Shown: positions 45,829 through 55,593, counted from the first letter of the stretch. The stretch: DNA of 64,000 nucleotides from Flavobacteriaceae bacterium (GCA_029243385.1 JAQWSC010000004.1:1-64000), one strand, 5' to 3'. Numbers and translations: made by a program. The notes: generated by a model from the letters alone, not told the origin.

Positions 45829-47457
45829 TTATTGTTCTTCGGCAGTAAAGGCAGTGGAAACCTCAACTTTGATTTCATCAACCATAAAATTGGCTCCCCC
45901 AGTAGCAGTTCCTGTTTTCACTACCCTCCAATTCACATACATATTGGTAGTTCCTGTAGGAACATCAAAAGATTTTGATGGAACGCTATTGAGTGTACTG
46001 TCTCCGTTGAGTCCGCCCCATAGTGAAGCCGAAGACCAATCGGTATCATCAGGAGCCATCAGCGTACTCCAATTAGTTTCGGTAAAAATTCCTGACTCTA
46101 AATCAGAAGTACTTGTTCCTGTATGGACATATCTTTCGTACCAGCCCAATCGGTTGTTTCCATATCCAAAAGCTTCATTAAAGGATACACGAAGTTTCTT
46201 CCAGTCTGAATCTACAGCAAGAGCAAGTACTAATGCAGATTCAATGGCTTTTGTTGTTTCACCACCAGCTTGAGTAACTCTTGCAACTCTTACATTTTTG
46301 GCAGATATGAAGGCTACCAAATGATTTTGAACAGAACCATTAAGTCTGTAAGTGGATAAACTAGAATCAAAAATATTTGGATCAACAGCATCGGCAGCCA
46401 AGTCAAAATTTTGATAATAAACAGGAGTAGTCTCCCAACGTTCTTCTACTTTCAGAGTAAGAATATCGTTAAAATCGTATGTATTACCCGATGCATTGGT
46501 AGCTTTGGCTCCCATCAAATAGGTGCCTACTGGTAAATTTGCATCTGCAAGTATGGTAATTTTCCCTTCGTTGTCAATCGAGAATGAACTTGAGTAGGCA
46601 GTAAGTGCATCAGGCAGAAGCGCATCCCAAGAAGCTGCAGTCATACCCACCAAATTTGGCGATTTAGAAGTATATGCTGTATTTGGAGAAAGCGTTACCT
46701 GCTGTAAAGAAGTTGTTCCATCTTGCTGAAGCAACTCAATTGTTGGAGGTGCTCCAACTGTGACTGTTAAAACATTATTGAAAGTTATGACTCCCAAATT
46801 GGTTGTAACAACTACCGAAATTTTGTTTTCACCTGACAAGGCTCCATTCACTTTACTAATAACCCCTGTTGACTCATCTACAGAAAACCCACTGGGAGTA
46901 TCGGATGATAAAGCATAAGAAACCGAACTTATCAATCCCTCAGAAGTATCTGTGTAAGATAGTGTTGCCATTGCTCCTTGCTCAAAAATCCCAGCAGATT
47001 TGGCTGCGTTATCTATTTGAAGGGTAATAGGAACTTCTTCGATATTATAGGTTAGCAAATCGGTGTGAAGGGCTACCCCATTGGAGTTAGCAATTCTAAC
47101 AGATATTACATAGTCGCCTGGAGATAAATTTTGATTTTTATTATCATAAGTAATTACACCTGTCTTGGGGTCTATAGACCACATTCCAGCAACAGCTGTG
47201 CTAGCTGTAGGCACTTCAATTTCAGGTTGTAAAAACTGATACGAGCCAACCACTTCAAAGGTTGGAGCATCACTAGAAATTTTATCCTTTACAGGATAGC
47301 TCGTTACGTCTTGATAAACGATAGATCCGTCATTATCAACCAATACAGGCTGTTCATATTTTGAATAGTCAAGATCGATGCGTTCTTCGCATGCTCCAAA
47401 TGCAAATAAAATAGCAATGAGCACTGCAATTTTGTTAATGTATGTTGATTTTATCAT
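45829..47457 (-). CDS. Surface glycan-binding lipoprotein (SusE/F position)
   Basis: A 542-aa lipoprotein (lipid Cys in LFAFGACEE). The mature part has three consecutive Ig/cadherin-like domains (about 25-340), each with a GxWSIDP/GFSVDESTGVIS-type strand, and a C-terminal jelly-roll domain (about 345-535, ending NFMVDEIKVEVS). The gene overlaps the susD stop by 1 bp (TAATG). By position and layout it is the surface glycan-binding protein of this PUL, although it is not a plain SusE or SusF homologue. The C-terminal domain is the likely glycan binder. Confidence 0.82.
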   Translation of the reverse strand: MIKSTYINKIAVLIAILFAFGACEERIDLDYSKYEQPVLVDNDGSIVYQDVTSYPVKDKISSDAPTFEVVGSYQFLQPEIEVPTASTAVAGMWSIDPKTGVITYDNKNQNLSPGDYVISVRIANSNGVALHTDLLTYNIEEVPITLQIDNAAKSAGIFEQGAMATLSYTDTSEGLISSVSYALSSDTPSGFSVDESTGVISKVNGALSGENKISVVVTTNLGVITFNNVLTVTVGAPPTIELLQQDGTTSLQQVTLSPNTAYTSKSPNLVGMTAASWDALLPDALTAYSSSFSIDNEGKITILADANLPVGTYLMGAKATNASGNTYDFNDILTLKVEERWETTPVYYQNFDLAADAVDPNIFDSSLSTYRLNGSVQNHLVAFISAKNVRVARVTQAGGETTKAIESALVLALAVDSDWKKLRVSFNEAFGYGNNRLGWYERYVHTGTSTSDLESGIFTETNWSTLMAPDDTDWSSASLWGGLNGDSTLNSVPSKSFDVPTGTTNMYVNWRVVKTGTATGGANFMVDEIKVEVSTAFTAEEQ

Positions 47458-48983
47458 TAGTTGGCGATTTCTTCGTTATAATTAATTTCAGAAGCTGGTA
47501 TGGGTAATTTCATAACAATAGCTTCGCTTGTTTCGTGTGTAACATCAATAGCAGCTTTAAAACTAGCTGATGTATTGTGAGGTATAATAACATTGTTAAG
47601 AAAATAGTCATAGCCTCTTCGTCTGTTGTTGAACCAGTCGTGACCTTCCATTAACAACTCAAATTGATATTCTTTCATGATTGCATTTCGAAAAGCAGCT
47701 TGATCACCGCCTGTGTAAGCAGCCAAAGGTGTTGTGATTCCAACTCGGTTTAACACTTCTTGAACGTATCCTAAAGCCTCTCCGTTTTGAAGTTCGTTGG
47801 AAATTTCAGCCAACATAATGAGCAAATCTGCGTATCGGTAAATGATTACATTTTGATTTCCTTCTCGAATCATATTGGCTGGATCCTTTGAACCTAATTT
47901 ATAGAGGTATGGAAATCCGTTCCAGTTTGTTCTATTCGTAACATTGGGATACGAATTGTAGGTTTTACCATTATGTTGTTGCGTATAATTTGTTAAAAAA
48001 GTGGCCGCAATTCTTTCATCCCCTGGATAAGTGGCGTTATGCAAATCATATACATCCGCATTGATTCTAATATTTCCAAAGGTATTGGCTTTCGTATAAT
48101 TAGATGCCGTAAATGAACGTACATGATCAGTAGAAGCTCCTATAGCAACTTGTAATTCAAATATAGATTCTGAATTCGCATCATTGGAATCTTCGTTAAA
48201 CAAATCGCTATAATTTGTCAAAAGTTGGTATTTTCCATAAACGTTGATAGCATGATCGTAAGCCAATTGCCAATAGTTTAACGATGAATCTTGAAGAGAT
48301 GTATCTGCTGTGGCTAGCGTCATATATACTTTGGCCAATAACATGTCAGCTGCATATTTTGCCGGATACCCTTTAATAGGTGTTTCACTCATCAAAAGCG
48401 ACGCTTGATTTGCATCTTTGATGATTTGATCATAAATCTCTTTTTCGGCTGCTTTTTGTTGATAAATAGCCGAACTTGCGGTGGGTTCGATTCGAAGAGG
48501 AACTTGACCCCACAAACGAACTAAATTAAAGTAGTTGTAAGCTCTTAAAAAATAGGCTTCACCAATAATTGAATTAATCCCGATGTCTTCACTAGATGTG
48601 GCTGCCTCAACAGGAGGTGCGTAAGCAATAATATCATTGGATTTGCTAATTGTTGAATACATTTGAATCCATGTGTTTTCAACATAGGTACTCGAATTTG
48701 ATGGTTTTAAGGAAGACAATGTTAAATTATCAAACGAAGTATTTCTGTTGCCTCCTCGTTTCGACCAGCCAAAACCCGAGCCTAAATTTGTAATAAAATA
48801 ATATTGATTTCCCATGTAGCCCCAATCAATCATATTGGAGTAAATTCCATCCAAACTTCTTTTGTAGCTATCCAAAGAAACAAAAGCATCTTCCTTGCTA
48901 AGGTTTGGATTGTCTTCTTCGATAGTACATGCGCCTATGAATGAAACTACGATTGCAAAAATTATAATTTTAAATTTTTTCAT
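47457..48983 (-). CDS. susD: SusD/RagB-family glycan-binding lipoprotein
   Basis: A 508-aa lipoprotein (lipid Cys19 in SFIGACTIE) of the SusD family, with the TPR-like helical scaffold and family blocks NSIIGEAYFLRAYNYFNLVR, YPAKYAADMLLAKVYM and NVIIYRYADLLIMLAE. SusD proteins form the lid on the SusC pore and bind the glycan outside the cell. It lies 11 bp downstream of susC and is coupled to the next lipoprotein gene. Confidence 0.97.
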   Translation of the reverse strand: MKKFKIIIFAIVVSFIGACTIEEDNPNLSKEDAFVSLDSYKRSLDGIYSNMIDWGYMGNQYYFITNLGSGFGWSKRGGNRNTSFDNLTLSSLKPSNSSTYVENTWIQMYSTISKSNDIIAYAPPVEAATSSEDIGINSIIGEAYFLRAYNYFNLVRLWGQVPLRIEPTASSAIYQQKAAEKEIYDQIIKDANQASLLMSETPIKGYPAKYAADMLLAKVYMTLATADTSLQDSSLNYWQLAYDHAINVYGKYQLLTNYSDLFNEDSNDANSESIFELQVAIGASTDHVRSFTASNYTKANTFGNIRINADVYDLHNATYPGDERIAATFLTNYTQQHNGKTYNSYPNVTNRTNWNGFPYLYKLGSKDPANMIREGNQNVIIYRYADLLIMLAEISNELQNGEALGYVQEVLNRVGITTPLAAYTGGDQAAFRNAIMKEYQFELLMEGHDWFNNRRRGYDYFLNNVIIPHNTSASFKAAIDVTHETSEAIVMKLPIPASEINYNEEIAN

Positions 48984-48994
48984 GTTCAGTGATT

Positions 48995-51900
48995 TTAAAA
49001 GTTGATATTGACACCTAATAGATAGCTACGGACATTGGGGAGTCCATTCCAATCAACACCAATAATATTTCCATTATTTAAAAAATTAGTTACCTCAGGA
49101 TTGTAACCGCTATAATCAGTTAAAGTAAAGAGATTAATTCCTGAAACATAAATGTTGCACGACTCAAATACGCCCTCAACATCGACATCGTATCCCAAGG
49201 TAAGATTGCTTAATCGCAAATAGCTTCCATCCTCAATGATTCGGTCATCAATACTTGTAGCCTGATTTATTTTATTGTATCCAATTCTAGGATAGGTTTC
49301 TGAGGGTGCTTCTGGTCTCCACGCATTGTGGTATGCAGCTGCATACACATTTCTTCCTGTACCTTCGGCATACCCCAATCGCAATAAATTTCCATTAGCA
49401 ATTTCGTTTCCGTACGAACCGTTCAATAATGCGCTCAAACTAAATCGTTTGTATCTCATATTAAGATTCATACCAAAAATAAAGTCAGGATTAGGGTTTC
49501 CAATGATAGTTCGGTCGTTATTATCAATAACACCGTCTCCCGTATCGGGCACACCGTCTCCGTCAGAATCTACCGTGAGTTGGTCAACAATTCTTACGTC
49601 TCCAGCCTGAAAATTTGAAACAGAAATATCGTCTCCCTCTTGATAAATTCCATCAGTTTCCCATCCGTAAAACAATCCTATTTCTTCTCCTTTTACAAAA
49701 ATATTAGCCGGAGATCTGAAGTAGGTTCCCGAAGAAACATTTTGACCCAAATAATATGATTTCTGAGTCATTTTACCATCCATTATAATATCTGCATCAG
49801 GAATTCCAAGGCTTAAAATTTCACTTTTATTAAATGAAATATTTCCACCAAAGTCCAAACTAAAATCTTTTGTATTTACTACTGTGCTTGACAATGAAAC
49901 CTCCAATCCTTTATTACCAACACTTCCTCTATTTATTAATAATGTAGCGTATCCTGTTGACCCTGGAAGGTTTAACGCCTGTAGCAAGTCATTTGTTTCT
50001 TTCGAATAAGCTTCGATACTTCCAGAAATACGGTTGTTGAACAATCCAAAGTCCAAGCCTATATTGTACTGCTCGGTGGTTTCCCATTTCAAGTCTGGAT
50101 TTGCAATATTGTCTCGGGCAAATGACACAATATTTTCATTGGAAGTGTTACTGTATAAATATGCACCATAATTTTCGGCCGTTTGATAAGCTCGAATTGC
50201 CTGATTTCCTATTTGACCCCAACCTGCACGTAATTTGAGTTCATTAACAGCATCTATAGAACTGAAAAAGTCTTCTTTTGATAAACGCCATGCTAATGAT
50301 AATGATGGGAAAAAACTGTATTTGTTGTCCCCTGTAAATTTAGAGGACCCATCTGCTCGAAAACTTCCTGTAAAAATATACTTATTATTAAAAGTATAAT
50401 TAACTCGTCCCAAATAAGAAAGTAATTGTGTTTTAAACAAAATGGTTTTGTTGGGCGTTCTGACGTCTTGAGCATATTGAGGTTGATCTCCACCATATTG
50501 TAGAGTAGAAAAATTCCCAAGTTCATACAATTCGTTTTCAGAATTTCTAACATCATAAGTAATTCCCAATACGGCATTTACTCGGTGTTTTCTATTATAA
50601 TTTCTGTTGTATTGTAACAAATTATTAATTTGGTACGACTGAGATGTTAAATCCGATACAGCAAGAATACCATTGGCTGAACTTCCTTGATACGTAGTGA
50701 TTCCATAAAACCTTCTTCTTTCTTTATTTCTGATGTTTCCACCTGCTTGTACTTTATACTTTAACCCTTTGACAGGCAAATCGTATGTAAGAGAAACATT
50801 GGCAAAATAGCGTGTTTCTCTAGAATTATCCTCAAAGTCATTAATCCATGAAAGTGGATTCGACAAACCTAAATCGTTATCAAGTCCTTGACCATCGTTT
50901 CCGACCAAAGGTCTGAATCCGATAACGTTCGAAATAAAACTTCGCGATCCACTGGTTCTGTCTCCATCCTGAGCAAACATTCCTTTAGATACAAATCCAC
51001 TAATTCTTGCTTGCAATTTGAGTTTTGAAGACAATTGTTGGTTAAGGTTTATGCGAATATCGCCACTTCGAAATTGGGAATTGTCAACAACTCCTCCTTG
51101 ATTATTCGCCCCCATTGAAACAAAGTAATTTCCGTTCTCAGAACCTCCACTAAAAGAAGCACCAACACTATTACTAAGTCCCAATTTAAAAATTTCGTCC
51201 TGCCAATTGTATTGAGTCAAGGGAAATGGATTCACTACAGAATTTCCATCCTCGTCTTCTTCAAACTGATAAACCGTGTTGCCTTCTATTTGGTACCTTG
51301 CACCGTTATTGTTGTTTAATTGACGTTCGTTTTCATAACGAGCATAGTCTGCTCCGCTGAGAACTTCGAAGGTTTTACTGACTTGAGATATTGAAGTGTT
51401 AACGTATCCATTAATTTTCATTTTTCCCTCAAAGCCTTTTTTGGTGGTAATAAGGATAACACCGTTTGCTCCTCTTGAACCATAAATAGCAGTGGCAGAA
51501 GCATCTTTCAGTACTTCTATTTTATCGATATCTCGAGGGTTAATTCCGTTCAGACCGTTCTGACTTTCTTGAATAGAATTTCCATCCGATTCTGCAAGTG
51601 CTGCATCTTCTCCTGCGGACGAAATAATTACTCCATCAACAACATACAAAGGTTCATTGTTCCCTCGCAAACTACTTGCTCCACGAATACGTATACTTAC
51701 TCCAGATCCTGGTGTACCATTTTGAATGACTTGAACTCCAGCCGCTCGACCTTGTAAGAGTTGATCAACCGTTGTGGATTGTCGAGCAATATTTTCCTCG
51801 ACTTTGACGGATGAAATAGCACCTGTTAGGTCGCTTTTTCGTTGTGTCCCATAACCAACAACTACTACCTCATCAAGTTCTGACACGTCCGGCTGAAGGG

Positions 51901-52174
51901 TTACAGTCAATATACTCTGGTTTGAAATATTGACTTCTTCAGTTAAAAAACCAATGAACGAGACCACTAACACTTGAGCTTCGTTTTGATCAACCAAAAT
52001 TGAAAAATTACCATCAAAATCAGTAATTGCTCCTAATGAGTTGGAGCCTTTGATTTGAACAGTAGCTCCTGGCATTGGTTGATTCGAATTGTCTTTAACT
52101 ACACCCGATACCGATCTGCTTTGAGAAAGTAATATGTATGGAGTTAACAGTAATAATAAAATTATTTTTTTCAT
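48995..52174 (-). CDS. susC: SusC/RagA-family TonB-dependent glycan importer
   Basis: A 1059-aa outer-membrane protein: signal peptide (about 1-18), carboxypeptidase-like domain (about 20-105, SVSGVVKDNSNQPMPGATVQ), SusC signature DEVVVVGYGTQRKSDLTGAI, plug (about 115-235, with LYVVDGVII) and a 22-strand-type barrel to the C-terminus. It imports oligosaccharides with TonB energy together with SusD. It is the first gene of the upstream half of the PUL, and a perfect palindrome lies 37 bp before its start codon. Confidence 0.97.
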   Translation of the reverse strand: MKKIILLLLLTPYILLSQSRSVSGVVKDNSNQPMPGATVQIKGSNSLGAITDFDGNFSILVDQNEAQVLVVSFIGFLTEEVNISNQSILTVTLQPDVSELDEVVVVGYGTQRKSDLTGAISSVKVEENIARQSTTVDQLLQGRAAGVQVIQNGTPGSGVSIRIRGASSLRGNNEPLYVVDGVIISSAGEDAALAESDGNSIQESQNGLNGINPRDIDKIEVLKDASATAIYGSRGANGVILITTKKGFEGKMKINGYVNTSISQVSKTFEVLSGADYARYENERQLNNNNGARYQIEGNTVYQFEEDEDGNSVVNPFPLTQYNWQDEIFKLGLSNSVGASFSGGSENGNYFVSMGANNQGGVVDNSQFRSGDIRINLNQQLSSKLKLQARISGFVSKGMFAQDGDRTSGSRSFISNVIGFRPLVGNDGQGLDNDLGLSNPLSWINDFEDNSRETRYFANVSLTYDLPVKGLKYKVQAGGNIRNKERRRFYGITTYQGSSANGILAVSDLTSQSYQINNLLQYNRNYNRKHRVNAVLGITYDVRNSENELYELGNFSTLQYGGDQPQYAQDVRTPNKTILFKTQLLSYLGRVNYTFNNKYIFTGSFRADGSSKFTGDNKYSFFPSLSLAWRLSKEDFFSSIDAVNELKLRAGWGQIGNQAIRAYQTAENYGAYLYSNTSNENIVSFARDNIANPDLKWETTEQYNIGLDFGLFNNRISGSIEAYSKETNDLLQALNLPGSTGYATLLINRGSVGNKGLEVSLSSTVVNTKDFSLDFGGNISFNKSEILSLGIPDADIIMDGKMTQKSYYLGQNVSSGTYFRSPANIFVKGEEIGLFYGWETDGIYQEGDDISVSNFQAGDVRIVDQLTVDSDGDGVPDTGDGVIDNNDRTIIGNPNPDFIFGMNLNMRYKRFSLSALLNGSYGNEIANGNLLRLGYAEGTGRNVYAAAYHNAWRPEAPSETYPRIGYNKINQATSIDDRIIEDGSYLRLSNLTLGYDVDVEGVFESCNIYVSGINLFTLTDYSGYNPEVTNFLNNGNIIGVDWNGLPNVRSYLLGVNINF

Positions 52175-52210
52175 ATAGTTAGTTTTCTGATATAAAATTA
52201 TAAGTAACGC

Positions 52211-52230
52211 AATGTTTTAGGTAAAACATT
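52211..52230. promoter_or_regulatory. Perfect palindrome upstream of susC (candidate operator)
   Basis: AATGTTTTA GG TAAAACATT is a perfect inverted repeat with 9-bp arms and a 2-bp centre, 37-56 bp before the susC start codon. It has no T-run on the susC side, so it is not a normal terminator, and the FAD oxidoreductase stop is 140 bp away. A binding site for a regulator is the best reading. I did not see the same sequence elsewhere in the window. Confidence 0.5.
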
Positions 52231-52370
52231 TGGGGATAATATTAGAACAATTGAAGCAAGAAACTTAGATTTTCTATATTCAGAGCTTATTAAGCATTTT
52301 TTTATTGCCAATCAACGGAATTGATTTATTTCAAAAAAATGAGACAAAAACTATTCTACTCTTTAAAAAT

Positions 52371-53489
52371 TTAAGGCATTTTATGTACAATGTCACGAGC
52401 AACAATACAGCCTATAGCAACTCCCATTCCTCCCAGTCGAACTCCAGCGACGACTCGATCAGAGACTTGATGAATAAGCGGTATTTTTTGACTTCCGAAA
52501 GCCATAATGCCCGACCATGTATAGTCCAATTCTATAGTGTGATGAGGAACAATTAATTGGTTAGCATCGTGTAAGAGTTGAGTTTTTAATGTTTCGTTAA
52601 TACCAAACTCTGTGGTGGCTTCGCCTTCTTTATCAAGATAGCGTCCTCCACCCAACAACAGTCTTCCATTAATGAATCGAAAATAATTATACCCGTTGTG
52701 GTAATGAAAAGATCCTTTTATACTGGCATTGGGAATCGGCTTACTAACCATTACCAACCCTCGACCAGGATTCAAATCTATAACGGGACAAAATTGCTTA
52801 GAAAAAGCATTGGTACACAAAGCGACTTGTTGAGCTTTAAGTACATACTCAGGGTTGTCCTGTCCAATAACAACCTTTACAAAATTATTCTCTTCTTCAA
52901 CCGAAAGCACATTGGCCAGAGTTAGGGATTGTACTCCAAGAGAAGTTGCTTTATTTTGTAAGCTGACCATGAGCTTACCAGTATTTACAGTACCTTCAAG
53001 ATTGTTTTTTATAAGCCCTTTTATTTGCTTTGAAAAACCAAATTCTTTTATTTTATGGTTAGATGCTTCAAAAGGTCTGGACTGTAATGCTTTTTCAAGA
53101 AGATCGTTAAAATAGGTAATTTTGTCTTTGTCAGGAAGCTCAAAAGTAAGTTCGTATCCGCCAACTTCTTGATAATCAATATTTGTGGTTCCTAGCACTT
53201 TTTGAAGTTCTTTGAGTCCTTGATAGCGCTTTAGAACCAAATCTATCAATGCTTCAGAACTCATGTGAGTAAGATCGTCTTGTAGCTCAGAAAGGGATCC
53301 AATACAAGAAAACCCTGCATTTTTAGTGCTAGCTCCTGAAGAAAATAGACCTCTTTCGACTATAACAATTTTCGCATTGGGATAACGTTGAGCATAATAG
53401 ATTGAAGTAAAATATCCAACAATGCCTCCTCCCACAACAACCAAGTCGTAGTCGAGCATTTCAGTTTGTTCCCAATAACTTAAATTCAT
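52371..53489 (-). CDS. FAD-dependent oxidoreductase (DAO family)
   Basis: A 372-aa cytoplasmic flavoprotein with the N-terminal dinucleotide-binding motif VVVGGGIVGYFTSI and the Glu that binds the ribose at VIVERG. SGASTKNAGF and the C-terminal GVRLGGMGVAIGC complete the FAD site. The DAO family oxidises amines, amino acids or related compounds; the substrate is not visible here. It lies 75 bp downstream of the CotH-like gene and 196 bp before susC, and it has no obvious link to xylan use. It is either the end of the CotH operon or a separate gene. Confidence 0.82.
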   Translation of the reverse strand: MNLSYWEQTEMLDYDLVVVGGGIVGYFTSIYYAQRYPNAKIVIVERGLFSSGASTKNAGFSCIGSLSELQDDLTHMSSEALIDLVLKRYQGLKELQKVLGTTNIDYQEVGGYELTFELPDKDKITYFNDLLEKALQSRPFEASNHKIKEFGFSKQIKGLIKNNLEGTVNTGKLMVSLQNKATSLGVQSLTLANVLSVEEENNFVKVVIGQDNPEYVLKAQQVALCTNAFSKQFCPVIDLNPGRGLVMVSKPIPNASIKGSFHYHNGYNYFRFINGRLLLGGGRYLDKEGEATTEFGINETLKTQLLHDANQLIVPHHTIELDYTWSGIMAFGSQKIPLIHQVSDRVVAGVRLGGMGVAIGCIVARDIVHKMP

Positions 53490-53564
53490 GCTTTGTGAAT
53501 AACACTATTCCAATTTAGTGTTTTTGTAGCATATTTTCAAATTCGCAAAAAAGGCACTACCTCA

Positions 53565-54899
53565 TTATTCAAGGTAGGATTCTACCTCAGATAAACGTTG
53601 GTAGGTGTGCGCCTTTAATGAAACAAATTCAGATTCTAGCGCTGATGCGCCACCCTGAATATGCGTATAATTAGAAGTTTCATTTGCTGAGGACGGAGCT
53701 ACATATTGCTGAAGCTTATTGTAAAGATTGTCCATTTTAGCTGGTTTAAAAACTGTATTGGAGAAACTAGAAAGATATCCTTTGTAAGAAGTATCGTAAT
53801 CAGGGATTCTGATAAGATAATTTATTAAAGGCCAGTCCGTAGTAACTTCTAGCATTGAAAGTGAAACAGGAGACTCTTTCCCTTCCGATTTGAATGCCTC
53901 ATTGGCTCCACGAACAACCCATTTCAGTAAATCATCGGCAGGATCATGGTACAAATAATAATTTCCTCTTTTATTACCGTAGGTATCCCAATTTTGAATC
54001 AAATTGTTAACTGCTAGGTATTTTAAAAATCCATCTACATCAAAAACGGCTTCTAACGACTGTTTCCACTGCTCCAAATCTGTTATTCGCAGGGAAGAAT
54101 TTAAGACATCAAACAATTCTTGAATATCTTCATTAAGGGTAATGTCTTGATTTGTTTTAGGAACAAAATCAGTCAACTCAAATTGATCACTATATAATTT
54201 GGACCCTGCGTTTTGCGATTCGTAACTGTTTCCTGTTTTGCTTAAAAATTGACGTTCTAAAAGATCGGGAGCAAAATCTTCAATTAGTGTATATAACCCA
54301 AAATATTCCGCGATTCCATTGCCTTTGTCAACATATACTTCGTAAAAAGAAGTCAAAGGAGCAGGTACATCAAAAGCACGATATATATCCAATGCTAATT
54401 TTTCTCTAATTTGAGAGTTATCATTAAAATTGGGATGAAGTGAAAGTTGTCCAAAACCATAAAATCGTTGATCTTCAATGTCTTTATTGACAGATTCAAA
54501 TTCATCAAAATCCAATTTGATAGGTAATTTCCCATTGCCTGCATTGAAAGCGTCAAAAGCGTTGCTATTCCCTTTATAGCGAACTCCAACGTCATACCAC
54601 TGAATGCCGTTAAAAAAGAAATCACAAGAAAAATAGTCCGGATTGGTTTGTGTATCGTTGCTTGACACCAAAGAACTAAAATTGGATTGCATATCCGAAA
54701 ACTCAGCTTCGGTTAAAACAATATCAATTCGATTAACCCGTGTTTGGTCAAATACTTTGTCATAATTGGGTTCAACCAAATTTGAATGCGTATTTTCTCT
54801 CCAATCCAAAGCAGAGGTTACAAATTCCTCTTTCTGACAGGAAGATGCTATTGTTAATAATATTCCCAGGAAAACAGTTTTTTTGATTAGTGATTTCAA
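53565..54899 (-). CDS. CotH-like lipoprotein with altered active-site motif
   Basis: A 444-aa lipoprotein (lipid Cys21 in IASSCQKEE) of the CotH family. It has the family opening RIDIVLTEAEFSDM, the VGVRYKGNSN strand and YLAVNNLIQNWDTYGNKRGN. CotH proteins are atypical protein kinases with a late W-x-P-W-D-x-N-E or WDFD motif that binds metal. Here the segment reads KWVVRGANEAF: Asn333-Glu334-Ala-Phe are kept, but Pro-Trp-Asp has become Val-Arg-Gly. It may be inactive or bind a ligand differently. It ends the CotH-VTC-DUF4956-DUF2490 operon. Confidence 0.82.
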   Translation of the reverse strand: MKSLIKKTVFLGILLTIASSCQKEEFVTSALDWRENTHSNLVEPNYDKVFDQTRVNRIDIVLTEAEFSDMQSNFSSLVSSNDTQTNPDYFSCDFFFNGIQWYDVGVRYKGNSNAFDAFNAGNGKLPIKLDFDEFESVNKDIEDQRFYGFGQLSLHPNFNDNSQIREKLALDIYRAFDVPAPLTSFYEVYVDKGNGIAEYFGLYTLIEDFAPDLLERQFLSKTGNSYESQNAGSKLYSDQFELTDFVPKTNQDITLNEDIQELFDVLNSSLRITDLEQWKQSLEAVFDVDGFLKYLAVNNLIQNWDTYGNKRGNYYLYHDPADDLLKWVVRGANEAFKSEGKESPVSLSMLEVTTDWPLINYLIRIPDYDTSYKGYLSSFSNTVFKPAKMDNLYNKLQQYVAPSSANETSNYTHIQGGASALESEFVSLKAHTYQRLSEVESYLE

Positions 54900-54903
54900 A
54901 TCT

Positions 54904-55593
54904 TTAAAATTTTAGTTTATGAATAAAAGAGAGTCCTACTACAGTTGATGACTTAGGGTTGGGTTCATTGAGTTCTTTAATAAATCGAAAGAACACCTTT
55001 ATTTTACCAATTTTTTTGAATCGGTAATCGGTTGCCAGAGTTGCTCTAAATTTACTGAATTCACCATCAATTTCACGATACAACTCTGCGGAAGCTATGG
55101 GGTCTAATTTCCAGTTTTTGATATTGTATTTCACACGCGTTTTGAAACGTAAAAACTGGTTGCTTGAGGATTTGGCATCCAAAAAAGATTTGTTTTGAAA
55201 ACGCAATCGATAGGATAAAGTAGTTCTTTTAATGGCGTGTTTGTAGAGGACACCCAAATGATAGCGGTTAGAACTTTCGTTAACAGAAACCCCGTTATCT
55301 TTTTCATTGCTAGTGATCCAGCGATAACCACCAGAAATCTCAAAATGTTTGGATAGATCGTATGACATACTCAACTGAGTAAAATATTGATCCAGATTCT
55401 GGCTGTTTTTATTCAATCGGACTTGTTCTTGAAGCTCTAAGTTCAATCCGTCAATAGGTTCGTATTCCAGTCCAACAGAAGACCACGTTTCAAAATCTTG
55501 AACCGTTTTAATAACTTGAGCAGAAATTTGTGTACAAAACAGCAAACCCAAGTAAAAATAAATTGGAATTTTAAAAAATTTATACTTTGTCAT
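54904..55593 (-). CDS. DUF2490-type outer-membrane beta-barrel protein
   Basis: A 229-aa protein with a signal peptide (about 1-25) and alternating-residue strands throughout, starting QDFETWSSVGLEYEPIDGLN and ending GLSFIHKLKF with a terminal Phe. These features match the DUF2490 family of small outer-membrane barrels. It overlaps DUF4956 by 14 bp and precedes the altered CotH by 4 bp. It may give this surface system an outer-membrane component; its actual job is unknown. Confidence 0.75.
   Translation of the reverse strand: MTKYKFFKIPIYFYLGLLFCTQISAQVIKTVQDFETWSSVGLEYEPIDGLNLELQEQVRLNKNSQNLDQYFTQLSMSYDLSKHFEISGGYRWITSNEKDNGVSVNESSNRYHLGVLYKHAIKRTTLSYRLRFQNKSFLDAKSSSNQFLRFKTRVKYNIKNWKLDPIASAELYREIDGEFSKFRATLATDYRFKKIGKIKVFFRFIKELNEPNPKSSTVVGLSFIHKLKF

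Noticed and set aside
9232-52174. An ulvan utilisation locus
   Set aside because: The sulfatase groups overlap with those of ulvan loci, but no ulvan lyase, rhamnosidase (GH78) or unsaturated uronyl hydrolase (GH88/GH105) is recognisable, while xylanases and xylAB are present.
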